Source: Montifringilla adamsi
Taxonomy: Eukaryota; Chordata; Aves; Passeriformes; Passeridae
Length of the DNA stretch: 64,000 bases
Assembly (NCBI GenBank): GCA_017590115.1
Contig: JAGGNK010006448.1
Coordinates: 13,207,860 to 13,271,859 of the forward strand
Direction: 5' to 3'
Part shown: positions 30,971 through 50,005 of the stretch, in pieces
How positions within the stretch are numbered: position 1 is the first letter of the stretch
How the letters are laid out: each line of letters begins with the position of its first letter
Made by a program: the position numbers and the translations under genes
The notes under the pieces: model-generated
The model's database searches: none
Seen by the model: the letters and a program-made list of their open reading frames with translations, nothing else
Told to the model about the DNA's origin: nothing

Positions 30971-32464
30971 TTCCAAATGATTTCTTGTAGGGTCCCATGA
31001 GTTTGTGGCGCTCCACTCATCTGGATTGGATGGGTGAGCACTTAGGTAGGAAGTTCCTGGTTTCCCTTTTCTCTTTATTCTGTTGAGTCCCTTGCTAGGG
31101 AATCTAGTGGTTGGCTGGAGCATCCTGGTGCTACTGCTGCTGCTAAACCTCCCCCTGGACAGGAAAGAGGGTTCTGGGTGATGCTGTAGTTCAGAAAATC
31201 CTAAAATTGTCTTCTAGTCTTCTAGACCCCTTTTTCCCTAGAAAACTCCATGAATTTGTGGGAGTACAACAGAATTTTTTGGGAGGGAAAACATCTGATC
31301 TTACAGGGTGCAGAACACCCTGGATCTGATGCTGCACAGTGCACATAAGTTGTCTCCATGAGTTCACTGCCTCGTTTTCAGTCACATCTACCCAGATTTT
31401 TCACGCCTTAGCAACTGTTGGTGTCATAGATGCAGGAATTCATCTTGCCTTGTCCCATACTTGCTCTGTGGTGCTAAAAGGAATAATAAATAATACAGAT
31501 TCGTTGTCACAAATGTGAGTAGATATGGTTGAGTTCACACAGTTTGAGGAAGATTGTCTCCTTGTTTTATCTTGTCGGTTTTCAGTGTAGGACTGAGCTA
31601 TTAAAGAATGAAGCATGAATATTGGTATGGGTTCCCGCAGATCAGAGCAGGAAGATAGATGGAAAAAAAAATGGGTTAGAAGAAAAATTTTATAAGGAAG
31701 AAAGGGAGCAGGTGTGGTCTGTATTAAAAGAAATTGTTCTAAGAATAAGTGTAGAGTTATCATCATAAGATGGGAAGAAGTCTACTTGAATCTTCAAATC
31801 TAGTATTTGTTATTAGAAATGGCTGCATCATACCATCAATTTCATAAAGGGACAGAGTTCCTTTTCTTACTTTCCCCTATAGTTTGAAGTTGAAGAATCA
31901 ATTAAGAGTTCTGCTATGCTCAACTTGTAGACTTTTTTCTAGCATGTCATTTATGTAGTTGGATCTAGATACTTAATTTTTTTACCTCTTCCATGAACTG
32001 AAGCTGCAGCCAAGAACTGTAGTTATTGATTATTAAAAAATGTCTTGAAACTACTGCTTTTATTTCCTGAGGGAGGTGCAAATTTTGTTCTCCTTAATGA
32101 AGGATAACAAAGTTTCTGTGTTTTTTTTTTTTTCTTCATTAAAGACATTGTGGTTTGCCTACTAAGAAAGCTCCATTAGACATTTTTTTCTGAAAGCTTT
32201 TGTGTGTAATTCAGGAGCAAAATTTGGCATCCTTTGAGATGTTTTTTGATGCAATATTTTGCTTTTATGTAATTTTGTAATGCAGTGCAATTTAAAATGC
32301 TTGAAAATGTAGTTTTAATCTTATTTCAGCCTTTTGTAAGAAGATCTCTAATATTCAGAAAGCAAATTTTGAAGTGAGAGGGTGTTTTACTATATACAGA
32401 CTCTACATAGAAGCTTTAGAATAGTCCTACTCAGAATTTGAAGGAATGTTAAATTAGTATTTAA

Positions 32465-38478
<6,014 letters not shown>

Positions 38479-38579
38479 TAAATAAACAGACCATAACCTT
38501 CTCCCATATTTAAGGGTCTGTTCCTGCAAAGATTTAAACATAAGTATCTTGATGCGTGTGAGTACTTCCCACTGAACTT

Positions 38580-38612
38580 AAAAGATCTACTCACTGAAAA
38601 GATCTACTCACA
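38580..38612 (+). repeat. Two near-tandem copies of a 17-bp unit
   Basis: AAAAGATCTACTCACTG at 38580-38596 is followed at once by AAAAGATCTACTCACA. This is a local duplication 140 bases after the exon donor. Confidence 0.85.
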
Positions 38613-41600
38613 TAAGCCTGCCTATGCAAGACTTTGCAGCAGTGAGCCCTTGCACAGCACTCAAGTAAATGTTCAGAGCTTTTTTCTTTGTTATACTTGA
38701 CCTAAAGACCTTGCAAAAGGTCACTGCTAAGTGCCACTGTGAGTTCACAGTAAGCGGCTAGCCAGTGTGCTCTGAGGTTTTCCTGAAGCCTACTGGTCCC
38801 TGAAGTTTCTTTCTTATTTTTGATACTTTGATGATCACTTGCTGAGTTTCTTTAGGAGTGTGATTGAAACAATATGTGTATATGACCAGTAAAACACTAG
38901 CGATCTGCATATGATTGAAATTGTGACTCAAATGCAACTGTGCAAAAAGCATCCTGACAAGATGAAGGATTTTTGTGACAATTCATGTAGTCAGTTCTAA
39001 TGTACACTGCAAGTGAAGAGATTAACCTCTCTACCAGTTTTTTGACTGCTTGATGGATTTCTGGTCATAAGCTAAGAAAACAAGTATGTAACTTGAAGTC
39101 TGGAGATCATTCTTGAAGACCAGAAGAGTGTTCAACTTGTAAGCGAGTCCATTCTGTTGCCTTTATTCTCCTTTTCTCACTTTGTTAAATAACACCAAAA
39201 AGACTGAAATGTGGAATCAAGCACCAGTTTGATAAGCTTCCCATTCTGTTTTAGCTACATTTCATTAGGGTTATGTCCTGTGTGCTGCTTGTGCATGATA
39301 GAACATAAATGAGATCCTCATAATCTGACATCTTTGCATGACCTTATGTAATAACTGGGTAAATTTATGATTTAGGTAAGTTTATGATTTGGGTGACGAA
39401 GTTGAAGAGCATTTTCTGTGCCAGGAGAAGACTGCTGGTAAATTTTTTCTTGCCTTGCAGGACGGCAGTGGTTTTGGAATTAGCCATGACAGTCACTTCA
39501 CGTGCCTTTGCTAGGCACTATCAGGTCCACCTTAGATTCAGTGAGAGGGAGTGGTGGTTAATGGCAATGTATAGTTCATTGAAATATTATGAATAATTCT
39601 CTCCCTTTGGTCATATCCTTTACACTTTCCCCCATCTTGTTGTTTTTGAGCCAATGTTTCTTCAGTGACTCCATGTTTTTGTTTACATAGATGAAAATTC
39701 ATTTATGGTTTTCTGCATAACCCACCAGAACTTCAAAACCATTTCCTTGCTGTGGTATTATTGACCATGGGTTTCTAAAAGGGATTAGTGATGGAATGTC
39801 CTTGGGCTCCTTTTTGTGGGCTGTTTTTAAGACATTATCTTTACTGTTTTGCAGTGTCTTCCCCCTGCAATACCCATTGGTATGTGTTTGTAGTCCCAAA
39901 TTTCTAAGGTCTCCACATAGGCAGGAAGAAAGCTTTCATAATTCCATGTTTAAGGACTTTGGTCTCCTTTTGAAATATAACCTAAGCAGTTTGACAAGCC
40001 CCTGTAATAGCAAACTCATTCTTTCCAACTCTTAAAGCAATTTACTAATCTTAAATTAGACTACTTGTTTAGATATTCTCAACTTCCTCTATCCTGACTT
40101 TGTATTGTTCTATTTAGCATTCTAGCTTGAGTCTGGAGTTGTAATTGTCTCTGATTTTTCCCCAGTCTTACCCAATTGATCTCTCACTTTTCCCAAGTCT
40201 CAACATTTCTGTTCAGCTAACAGTTATGCAACTAATTTATTGTACTTGCTCCCTACTGTTAAGAGCCAAACCTAGAAACTCTACTGGAGCTTGTCCAGCT
40301 TTAACTTCAGCACCAGGATAGTCTCCAGATGTTCTTGTATTGCTTCAGTCTTTTTTTTTTTTCCTTTTGCATCTCCTAACTGTGATCAGTGACTAACAGA
40401 TTCACTTGCCTTGTTCTTGCTGAACACTCCACAGCTGGAAGAGCTTTCCAAAATGATGGGTGTCTGATCCGTAAATGAGCCTCTTAAGATATTTGTCAGT
40501 GTGCATTAGACACAGCTACCTGTCACCATCATCAGAACATTTCTACTAAATTATGTATTTTCTGTCTGTTTTAATGTTTCAGCAATCTCTCATCAGATTG
40601 CTGTTGCTTTTTATTTTAGATATAGACTTCAGAATATACTTGCTAACTAAACTGTGTCCAGTATTTTCCACTGCATGTTGATATCTCCCCTCCCTCCCTC
40701 TGGTGTATCTTTTGGATGTCTTTCAGTCTTTCTGGTAAATTATTTTGCAGTAATCAGAGTTGTATTGTTACTTTGCTGTTTTTTAGGGGGACTCTTTGGG
40801 AATATACCTTTTCTGTTGTATAGTTACACAAAAGAAGTGTAAATAGCACCTTGAAGGAAGTTGATATTTTATTTAGTTTTTGTTTTAAGTCTTGCTGCAG
40901 TACTATACAAGACTGGGAAGCAAAAGAAAATTGGTGAATCAGCTCCATTGTGTCTTTTGTATGCTACACAAATTTGTTACAGATGTTTTACTGCCTCTGA
41001 GTGATTCAGCTAGAATGGCTTATTGTTTGCTGTTGGCAATGTTCTTTTTCTTGTATCTGCTTTTCTTCCATCTTTGAGACTAGCTGGTAAGTATGATACG
41101 TAAGATTGAGGATTGGATGATTGCATAGTAAAACTAGTTCTCCATAAGAGGACATAGATATGTCTGCCCGAGCAGCTAGCAGAGAACTTCTGTACAGTGT
41201 AATTTGCACACTTTTGGAGTGGTTTTCAGGCAGTTACCACTGTTAAAGTTGAGGCAGACCAGATGATGAATATCTGATTGTTTATAGCTGCTCATAGTGT
41301 GGTGTGTTTTCTGTTATCTAGTTGTCATCAGCCTAATCAAGGGCAGTCCTGCTCCAAAACAACTTATCAAGAGCTTTGCAATCAATACAAAGTTTCTGAC
41401 CCCTTAGACTGATAGCCTTTCTGGCTTCCAGGTTATGTTAAAATCTTCTAAGGTACTTCAGAAGTGCTGGCTTTCACCAGAAGAGTTTCTTCTTTTCTTC
41501 ATTTGAAGAATACATGATGTTTCTCTTGGACTTTATATGAAAGAAGTTTGTGGTCTGTACTTAAGAAATACCTGTTAATATATGTGTGTGTGGTGTAGCT

Positions 41601-42962
41601 AATCTTCATACATGTGAAACAGTGACAGCAAAGGGAAAATTTCCCTAATTTTAGATGCTGTAGTACCTTGAAATGAGAAGCATCCCTTGTTGGCTAGAGA
41701 AACACTGAGAAATGTACAATGAGCGATGTGAATTGAGCACTTCATCACCGCATCAATACAATTGGTATGTTTGTGTCCCAGGCTTGTTCCCAGCCTTCTG
41801 CTTCCCTCATGAGTTGTGAAATTTAAATAACATGGGAGTACTTTCCTCCTCAAAAAGTGAATAAATTTGTTTAAAGTAATTGAAAAGATAGTATGTGTAG
41901 ACTGGAGTTGAGAAATATGGTAATTTCAGTAGCAGTGGGTTTTCTCTTCATGTGTTGTTTTTACTATTTTTGTCACAACTTTTTAGGAAATAAAAATTAA
42001 TTTTGTAGAATAATCAGATGTGTTTGTGACAGATTTGCTAAGAGCAAATGGCATACCTATGTTTTTAGTTTACAGTTGTCACAAGAGTATTTTATGTAAA
42101 TGTTTTTAAGTTCTTCTAAAATAACTTGATTCTAAGGCATAAAGTGAAGGTAAGTAACCTTCCATAGACCTATAAAGCATTACCCACTGCTAAGACTTTT
42201 GTTTATCACTTTCTGGGTTTTCATCAGATTTTACTGACCTTTGGAAAATTATATATTCCAGAGATTTCTTTTTGCAAAACTGGCTGTGACTAGTGTAAAA
42301 CATGGGAAGAATTTTTACATGGAACATGTCTTTCCTTCTCATGTTTGTCCACCCATGAAACGATAAAAATCATGGTAGGAAAATGGCTAAAAGTAGGTAG
42401 AAATCCTGTTGCAGATGGTTTGGAGCTCCACTGCTTGTAAACTCCTGGTTCTAGCAGCCTCTCAATGGTATCTCTACTGTTTCTCATCAGGAGTCGGCAC
42501 CTGCTACATGTTTGCTTAGTGAAGGATATTAGTGCTGGAAAATATGGCAGCTGCTACATGGAGCAGTAACAACAAAATACAAATAGCAAAGTAACGAGCT
42601 GAGTCCAGATTGCCGCCTAAAGCCACAGAGAGGTGGTGACTTTGGTATCTACAGCAGTGCCACGGGATGGCAAGTGGTGATCTTCCTGTCTTAGTTGTGC
42701 AGAGCTGCCTGGAGGATGACTTGTGATAGGTGGGCAGGAGTATGGAGCAGAGAAACAGGCTGTCAGGAGTTAGAGTAGATTTCTGTGAAGTCAGAATGGT
42801 GGGACTTCAAAGTAAAGTCTCGAGCTATTGTTTCTGCTGTTTGCTGAGACTTCATATTTCTTAGTAGTGGAATCTTGTTTTACTGGGACAACACTTTGCT
42901 TCAGTCATTTTGAATAGTCTAACAAACAGTGTCAGATGGTAAAGACTTTCAATTGCTGCTAA

Positions 42963-43032
42963 CCTGGGCTGAATTTGAACTACTGACCTAAAGGTGAAAG
43001 GTCTCTTATCCCATTACCAATCTGCTAAGCCC
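42963..43032 (-). repeat. tRNA-like segment, possible head of an old SINE
   Basis: Read on the minus strand from 43032, the segment starts GGGCT and ends AGCCC followed by AGG, so its ends can pair. It has an A-box-like TAGCAGATTGG (43017-43027), a stem GACCT/AGGTC around a 9-base loop containing TTCACC, and a B-box-like AGTTCAAATTC (42971-42981) at tRNA-like spacing. The T stem pairs poorly and the anticodon-like loop is too long, so it is not a working tRNA. It fits a decayed tRNA pseudogene or the promoter head of an ancient tRNA-derived SINE. The family could not be named from sequence alone. Confidence 0.4.
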
Positions 43033-46000
43033 ACCAGAATCCGTTCTGCACACAGTTTATACCAGCTGTTCATGGCCATTTTTAGAACTGAAAGAAAAGG
43101 TGATTTTTTCTGCCAAACAACACTTCTTCACACAAGAGGGTCAGCCGACAACAGTTAACCAGATTTTTGCCACATTCTTGCCTCCTAATGCAACTTCCAT
43201 TATGTATCTAGTGGTTGTCTGCTTTTCAGGCTTCCCAAAAGAACTACAGAAAAGCATTGCTAATTGTTGTTGACAGAAGAGAACAACATTGTTTGTGTAA
43301 GTCATTGAATCTGAAAGATGCCATTAACAGTGCTGCCAAGGCATGGAGTGATATCTTAGAGACGACATTCCCATGTAACTCTCATAAAATACTATAAAAA
43401 AAAAGTAGAGAAAGAGGAGCCTATTTAATAAGTAGAGAAACAAAAGGTCATTCTTCAAAGGGTACATTAGTTTCTTTGCTTTGGTGAATTTGATGTAAAG
43501 TAAACCAGAGAATAGATGCAGTGTGACCAGAGCCATCTTGAATTAAGTGTTCTGAGAAAGCTTTAATACCACAGGTAAATACAGTAAAAGCAGGAATTAC
43601 ATCTTTAGGAAAGAAAGTACTGGTTTTGTGGATATTAGTTTCTTTATTTTCTTACATTTCTTTCCATTTAGTGGAAAGAAAACTGTGTAGAATTACTGAA
43701 TTTTGAGAAATTTTTTTTAAAGTGCAGGATGTTAATTCACAAAATTTTGTTGAAATCGTGAGCTAATTGACTTTTGACCTAAAGTGTGTGCTATTTGTCT
43801 AAAACACAGAAAAGATTGAGAATTCATAGGCCACATAAGATGTGTCTGTCCCATACAATGTAGAAACAAATCCTTGCAAAAGAAAATTGAGAACTGTGTC
43901 AATGATTATTGGAATCTAACTTCCTAGCCATTAAAAAATTAGTTTGTACCGAATGTCTGTGCATTAGTTTTAATTTCTACATCCTACTTGGGAAACAATA
44001 AAAGAAGTCTACCTGAACATCTTAGCAGATGGAAATTTTTGTAGTACTGATTGCCTTCAGTTCTTCAATTGTATACTAATTAGTCAGAAAACAAACAGCA
44101 AGTGTTGTTGTATAGGATGCCTGTAGTTACCCAGTTATGTAGTCCTGCTTTCCATTCATTCTGTACATTAGTCCAACCATTGTCTGTTTTTCAGTAGCCT
44201 TTATGAAAAGCTGTTTTTCTGCTGTGTGCTCCCAAACCCCACGTACATGTGAACTATTTTGCAGAAAGATGTGACCCCAGTGTGCTCCTGCTCATAGTAG
44301 TCAGGAAGCTTGCATGCCTGAAGAGCAGAACACATGTGCACCTCTGTTGCTGTTCAGTTCTCCAAAATAGAAACCAGGCTTACTGAAATACAGGGAGTTA
44401 AGAAGCATCTGTAAGTTGGTGAGTTTGGGTCAATTGATACTGGATTTGGCTGCAGCAGCAAAGCCTGTGGGACTCCAGGTGAATCACATTTCCTGGAAAC
44501 TGAGGTGTGTGTTGAAAGTTAGTTTTGAGATTATTTATCTGAATGTAAAAGGGTATATGACACCAACTAGGGACTTACAGTAGTAGGGGTGACATAGGCT
44601 ATAGTTTTAAGTCTACTGAAATTTAGATTTTCTTGGCTGATGTGGTGTGCTTGAATGTTCCAACTGGTGTGTGAGTAACTTGATGCCTTAAACACACAGG
44701 GACAAGAGCAGTCTGTGAGTGTTGAGAAGTGTTTGCTGTTACATCTGAGTACCTTGATAGTCTTGAGAAAAATGTGTCCCAGAATTATTCCCCTGAATAT
44801 AAGAGGGGCAGTCATCACGAGTTTTATTTCTTAGCTCCTACTGTCCATAAAAACTGCATTACTGTTTTTGTAGCTGTGGATGAACCCCACTATGGTAAAG
44901 CTTTAAAACCACTGGCAGTCACAGAACAGGAGGAGAATTAGGAGCTTTTCCATACTATTCTGGTGATGGATGCTAACTGGCCTGTGATGTTGGTAGGTTC
45001 CCCAACTCTTATATACCTGCTTTACCATCTGTAAACTGGGACGTAATTATTATTTTCTGACAGGCTTTGCTACTAGTTTCTCTTGCTGTATAAATGGGAA
45101 GGGGTTAGTGAAGCAAAAACACTTGCAATACTCATGGGAAATCTGGTTGATGTGGTATGTCTTAAGAGCAGTAGATCCAGTATGAAGGGGAAATACTTTC
45201 CCTTTACTCTGTATAGTTATTGCTGGTTATACCAGGTACTTTTGGCAGCTAACTGAGAGTTCTTGCTGATCAATTTTGTTCTGCCTGTCCTGTTGAGAGT
45301 AAAGTACAGCTGCCTTGATACAGCTATGATCTGTAGATGGCTTGCTGCAGATATGTCTGGTTTTGCCCTTTGAGTTGAAGAGAGCAATAATGTGTGAATG
45401 TAGCTACTATTGTATAACCATAACAACACTGGCTCTTTAATGGCTGGAGTTCACTGGCAACATCTTGGATCAGTCAACTGCAAAACTGAGTATGGCCTAA
45501 AGCTAAGGGAGTTGATCAGTTGAGTGAGATTCAGCTTCATTTATGAGCAAACTTGTATTCATCTTGTCAAAAATTTAGTACTTGACTTAGTCTCCATGTG
45601 TTGGCAATTAAAGGCTGTTGATGGAGAGGGGATATAGCATAAAATGAATAGAAGAAAATACAACAGGCAGGCAGAATAAAGACAGCACCTGAAGTAGAAA
45701 GTGCAAAAGAGGGCAGTGATTGAAGTCAAGCTTTTAAGAATGATTTTACAACAGATACAATTACTTTAGGCAATTATTAGTTATAGTTTTTGTAGAGATT
45801 TCAAGATTAAAGTTCTTTGCTACCATACTTCATCTGATGGTCTTAATGAATATGAAAATACATTAAAAAGTATTTGGTACCCCAAATTAATGCTGTGATT
45901 GGAATTGTCTATGTTATGCCTAAATAGTAGTAGTTGAAGCAGAGTCCTAAAATAAAGTAGGACTTCTCCCCATCCCCAAAAAAAACGCTCAGCATTTTTT

Positions 46001-46428
46001 CCTATACATATTTTCTGAATGCTGTTTTGTGTGGAGACACAAAGGGAGTATTTTGAAGAAACAGAAGAAAATATTGACCAAGTCAAAGATCTGTATTGAA
46101 GAATGGATTAAATAAATGTTTGTGAGTCTTAAGAAGCAAACAACAAAAATATTTTTCTTTTCAGAGACATTCCATCTTATTTTGATCATCAACAATAAAA
46201 CTGAAAACAACAATGAAGCTATTGAATCTGGAATGCCAATTGCTATCCAAGAAAAATGGCAGTATAACTAAATAATGCGAATGTCTTTGGAAAAAGAAAA
46301 AGTATTTTAATTATCTGGAATATTAAAATTCTAAACATGTTCCCAGCTCAAAGGTAATCTTTTAAAACTTAAATTCCAAAGTAGGAAAATAAGTTCTGTT
46401 GTCCAAATATGAATGTGTGATAAGTAAC

Positions 46429-46461
46429 TTTCTATTAAAACTTAGGGAGTTTTAATAGAAA
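46429..46461. repeat. Perfect 14-bp inverted repeat, 5-base loop
   Basis: TTTCTATTAAAACT (46429-46442) and its exact reverse complement AGTTTTAATAGAAA (46448-46461) flank TAGGG. A third partial copy, CTTAATAGAAA, follows about 10 bases later. This is a strong cruciform or RNA hairpin for an intron, of unknown role. Confidence 0.85.
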
Positions 46462-47119
46462 CTTCAAGTCTTAATAGAAATTGAATTGCTTCAATTTAAC
46501 ACTGCAGGATGGACACTGAGACGTTTCATAGATTCTCAAAATACTGTTATTAAGCTTGACATGCTGGAGACTATCATGTGTTAGGTAGAATCAAGATTGA
46601 ATCCCAAAGGTACATCCTTAAACTGTATAATCAGATTCCCATTTCAATGTCACTTTTGTCCTTCAAAGAATAGGTGCTTGTTTCAGTGATGATTTGTCAT
46701 TAAAATTATGTCAAAACGTCTTAAAATGTTGTTGAAACTCTAAACAAACTCACAGCACACTCAGGGCTAATTATGGATGCCATCTGTTTATTTTTACCAA
46801 GCTTTTTTTCTTAAAGACCAAAGTATCTACTTGTTCTGGTAAGCCACAATGTTGTTATAATGACTGAATGTTTTCCTTAATGCTTTATACTTGAAGGAAG
46901 AAAGACAAGTGGTTTGGTGAGTGACCTTTTCCTGTGTCAGAAAAGGTACATAGCATGACATCTCACGATAAACAGTTGCAAAGTGCATTTTCTTGAGGTA
47001 TTTTTCCCCTTGGAGCAAAAACATTTTATAACAAAAATGGCAGTTCTGTCATGGTTTCTGTATGGAAGGTGGTATAGCTGTTTCTGTGGGAAGAACATGC
47101 TTTTAGCATGCCTACCTTT

Positions 47120-47480
47120 TACTTGATCAATGTGGTGGCAATCAGAGGAAGCACCTTGGTTGCTTTTTACTGTCCTATGCCTAGTTAAAGGCTTTTTGAA
47201 GTTAATCAACGTGCTCTGCCCATTTGAAGGCAGAAGCGTGTCTGCACGTGCATGTGCGCGTCCATGTGTGCATGCTTGTACGCACATCCCACGTGAGCGT
47301 GAGCGATGGCAATTCCCAGGGCAGCGTCTTCCAAAGCCGTTAGCGGCAATTTGCTGAGCGCGCAGAGCCTCTCTGCTGGTCCAGCCCAGCTATTGTGCAT
47401 GCTAAGCACTAAACAGATAAGTCTGGAGGGGGGGGAAAAAAATTGAAGGATCCCATCTGCTCATTTCTGCTACACTGCGC
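47120..47480. promoter_or_regulatory. CpG-richer block with two CACGTG E-boxes, candidate enhancer
   Basis: Against an AT-rich, CpG-poor background this block has many CG dinucleotides, mostly at 47235-47365. It has two exact CACGTG sites (47245-47250 and 47290-47295) and an alternating purine-pyrimidine stretch (TGCACGTGCATGTGCGCG) able to adopt Z-DNA. The sequence before it contains homeodomain-like AATCA and TTAATCA words. It is 0.6-1 kb upstream of an internal exon, so a gene promoter is unlikely. A regulatory element or alternative internal promoter is a guess. Confidence 0.35.
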
Positions 47481-47771
47481 TGATGCAAGATTACGCTAAT
47501 CTGGTTGCTTGTCAGGACAGGTTAGTGAAAGAAGGCGAATGGGTGAGATATAGGCTATGCCGGTTCTGTGGAAAATTGGTAGCGGCTCCTGTACGTGCCA
47601 TGTTAAGTGTAGCAGAATGGGTTGATTATCAGCTACTTGGAGATTTTCAGTTAAAATATAGTTATGGCCACAGTGTGAGTCTCTTCAAAACAGAATTGAA
47701 TGGGAAAAGCTTCCAAACAAAGAAAAATTTACTCATTGTCACTGGATGCATTTGAATTTGTAAAATAAGTG

Positions 47772-47820
47772 AAAAAAAAACCCCCAGCCAAACAAAAAAC
47801 CCCTACAAACCCCCAAATCC
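47772..47820 (+). repeat. A/C-rich low-complexity tract
   Basis: Alternating adenine and cytosine runs (A9 C5, A6 C4, A3 C5) about 270 bases before an exon. It is one of five such tracts in the window. Confidence 0.7.
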
Positions 47821-48076
47821 TCCCAGGTCACCTCTCTAGTTTTCCTTTTATATGTTGCTCTGAGTTATTGTAATCTGCTAATTATTTTTTTGTGTTCTCC
47901 ATGCAAAGACAGCAGTTGCTGGAGTTGAAGTAGGGTGTTTTTTTTTTGTGGAAAAAGACGAAAATAGAAACATAGTCTTTCTCTGTTCTTTTGCAGGTCA
48001 AATTTATTGTTTATCTATGTTTGTTTACAGAAAGGTGCTTTTTTTTATTGGTTGCTTTTTGTTACCTACTGACTGA

Positions 48077-48250
<174 letters not shown>

Positions 48251-48899
48251 TAATGGGGAGGAGGGGGTAGGTGGTTGAATTGTGGCGTAATAAAACCCAG
48301 GTGTGGATAGATGCCAAGGTGAAATCAAGGAATATCATATGAAAGTCATGATTTAGAGCATGTAACATGAATGGTTGATGAGGTTTTGTAGAATTATCAA
48401 GTTCTTATTTTGTAATTAAAAATATGGTCTGTTTCAACATGGATTTTTTCCGAAAATTGAAAGTGAAGATGGTAAAAGAGAGAGATAAGGAAATATCATT
48501 AGAAATAAACCTGCATGCTCAGTTCCCATTTAATGATGCTGTAGCTATTTACCAGAGTTAACTACTCTTTCCAAGTTTCTGAAATGTGTAGTTGGAACTT
48601 GACTTTAAAAGACAGTTGAAATTCAATGTCTTACAGAATTTTTGTTGTTTTAATAAAACTTTTGAAAAGATCATTGAAAAACCAAGTTACACATTTTCTG
48701 AAACCACAGTTTATAGGATAAACTTTCAAAGCACATTCCAAAACAATAACTATAATTATGGGGTGAGTCTCTATCTTACCTTAAAGAAGCTTATGAATAT
48801 TTAGATCCCATTTTCAAGCACCTTCAAGTCATTTTGATGTTATGTCTTTTTGGTGTCACTTCTGATACATGAAAATTTGTTAAGTAAAGAAAAAAAATA

Positions 48900-49048
48900 A
48901 TTGAATCACAGAGTGGTTTGGATTGGAAGGGACCTAGATCATCTAGTCCCAACCCCTCTGCCATGGGCAGGGACACCTTCCACTAGACCAGGTTGCTCAG
49001 AGCCCCATTGGAGCCTGGCCTTGAACACTTTCAGGGATGGGGGCTGGA
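48900..49048 (-). mobile_element. CR1 LINE 3' fragment, antisense
   Basis: The + strand shows ATTGAATCACAGAGTGGTTT followed by GGAAGGGACCTAGATCATCTAG, TCCAACCCC-like text with one inserted C, and GGGACACCTTCCACTAGACCAGG. This is the usual reverse complement of the CR1 3' terminus. Only about 150 bp remain, truncated in the 3' UTR region. Confidence 0.85.
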
Positions 49049-49703
49049 AAATAAAGCTTATCTTCCTTCATTTAGTTTCAGGAACATTTTAGGTAACTCT
49101 GCATTTCAAAATTAATTCAGCACCTTGAGACATTTTTTCCCTTGCTTAACTGTTGAGACTTTTGTTACCTATACCATCTTATTTGATTTTTTTTTTCTTT
49201 CGTGACATGCACATAACCTCCAAATTGCTCTACTGATTCAAAGTTGTACAAACTATTTTGATAAAGAATAAATATTTGCCCTGGAACTGGTATGGAAACT
49301 GTTCTGAGTTTTAGTAGGCTTTACACTGGAGTAACTGATACTTAGCCTTTTTTTTTTTTGTTCAGCTTAAATACCCTGAAATTTATAAGTAATGAATCCA
49401 ACTACTTTGCCATGAATTAGGTTATTCTGTAGGCCATATATTTATTTGTTTTCCTATTAAGTTGGTATTGGTGTTGCATTATGTACCTTAATGTAGGTTT
49501 CCAGTGGCATAAAGATGGTTTGACTTAAGATAATTGAAATTTTAAGTGCCCTTTTTATCTCTGAAAATCTTTTCTTGTACTCTCTTTTCAAGCCTGGCCT
49601 CCTGAATACTTCCCCATCCTTCTTCCAAGTGTAGCTAATGAAAATGTCATCTTTGTATATTTTATTTTGGTATATTATAACTGGGTGCAGAATACTTATT
49701 TCC

Positions 49704-49723
49704 TTTTTTTTTTTTTTTTTTTT
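49704..49723 (+). repeat. Poly(T) tract, 20 bases
   Basis: An uninterrupted T run in the short intron, about 200 bases before the next exon. Confidence 0.9.
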
Positions 49724-49930
49724 GACTGATGCAAGACGTTTTATATACTTCCATTTCTTTATTTGGAGTTGTGGGGGCAGATAGATGAAGAAATGTTCTT
49801 CAACACAAGTAATTCTGGGCAAAAAAAGAGTCATTCCAGTAGCAGTTCCTGTTATACTTAAAGGTTTTAAACATTATCTGCTCCACATCTGCAAAAGCTT
49901 AATGCTTTCTCATGTTGAATTTTTTTCCAG

Positions 49931-50005
49931 GACCCCTACAAATCTTTTGGCCTTCCATCCATTGGTAAACTGTCTCAGTATCAGGAACCATTGCATGTGC
50001 CAAGT
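49931..50005 (+). CDS. PCCA: PCCA exon (equals human exon 14), residues about 404-428
   Basis: 75 nt, 25 codons, phase 0 at both ends, encoding DPYKSFGLPSIGKLSQYQEP then LHVPS. It is the start of the C-terminal biotin-carboxylase subdomain (ED/DP motif, then the PS.G.L strand). The acceptor has a long T tract and ccag. The donor region reads CCAAGTGTAAGT. Two GT dinucleotides are possible (50004 and 50006), but only the second gives gtaagt and joins in frame to the next exon, so 50005 is chosen. The last codon is AGT (Ser) where I recall Gly in human (LPG|VRVDS), a one-base difference in the exon's final codon. Confidence 0.95.

Noticed and set aside
47483..47755. + strand ORF of 90 codons beginning MQDYANLVACQD
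   Set aside because: It lies beside the CpG-richer block but matches no family I recognise, and no matching human PCCA exon is expected between the flanking exons.
49457..49834. Minus-strand ORF of 125 codons
   Set aside because: It reads through the T20 tract as a lysine run and resembles no known protein. It is intronic chance.
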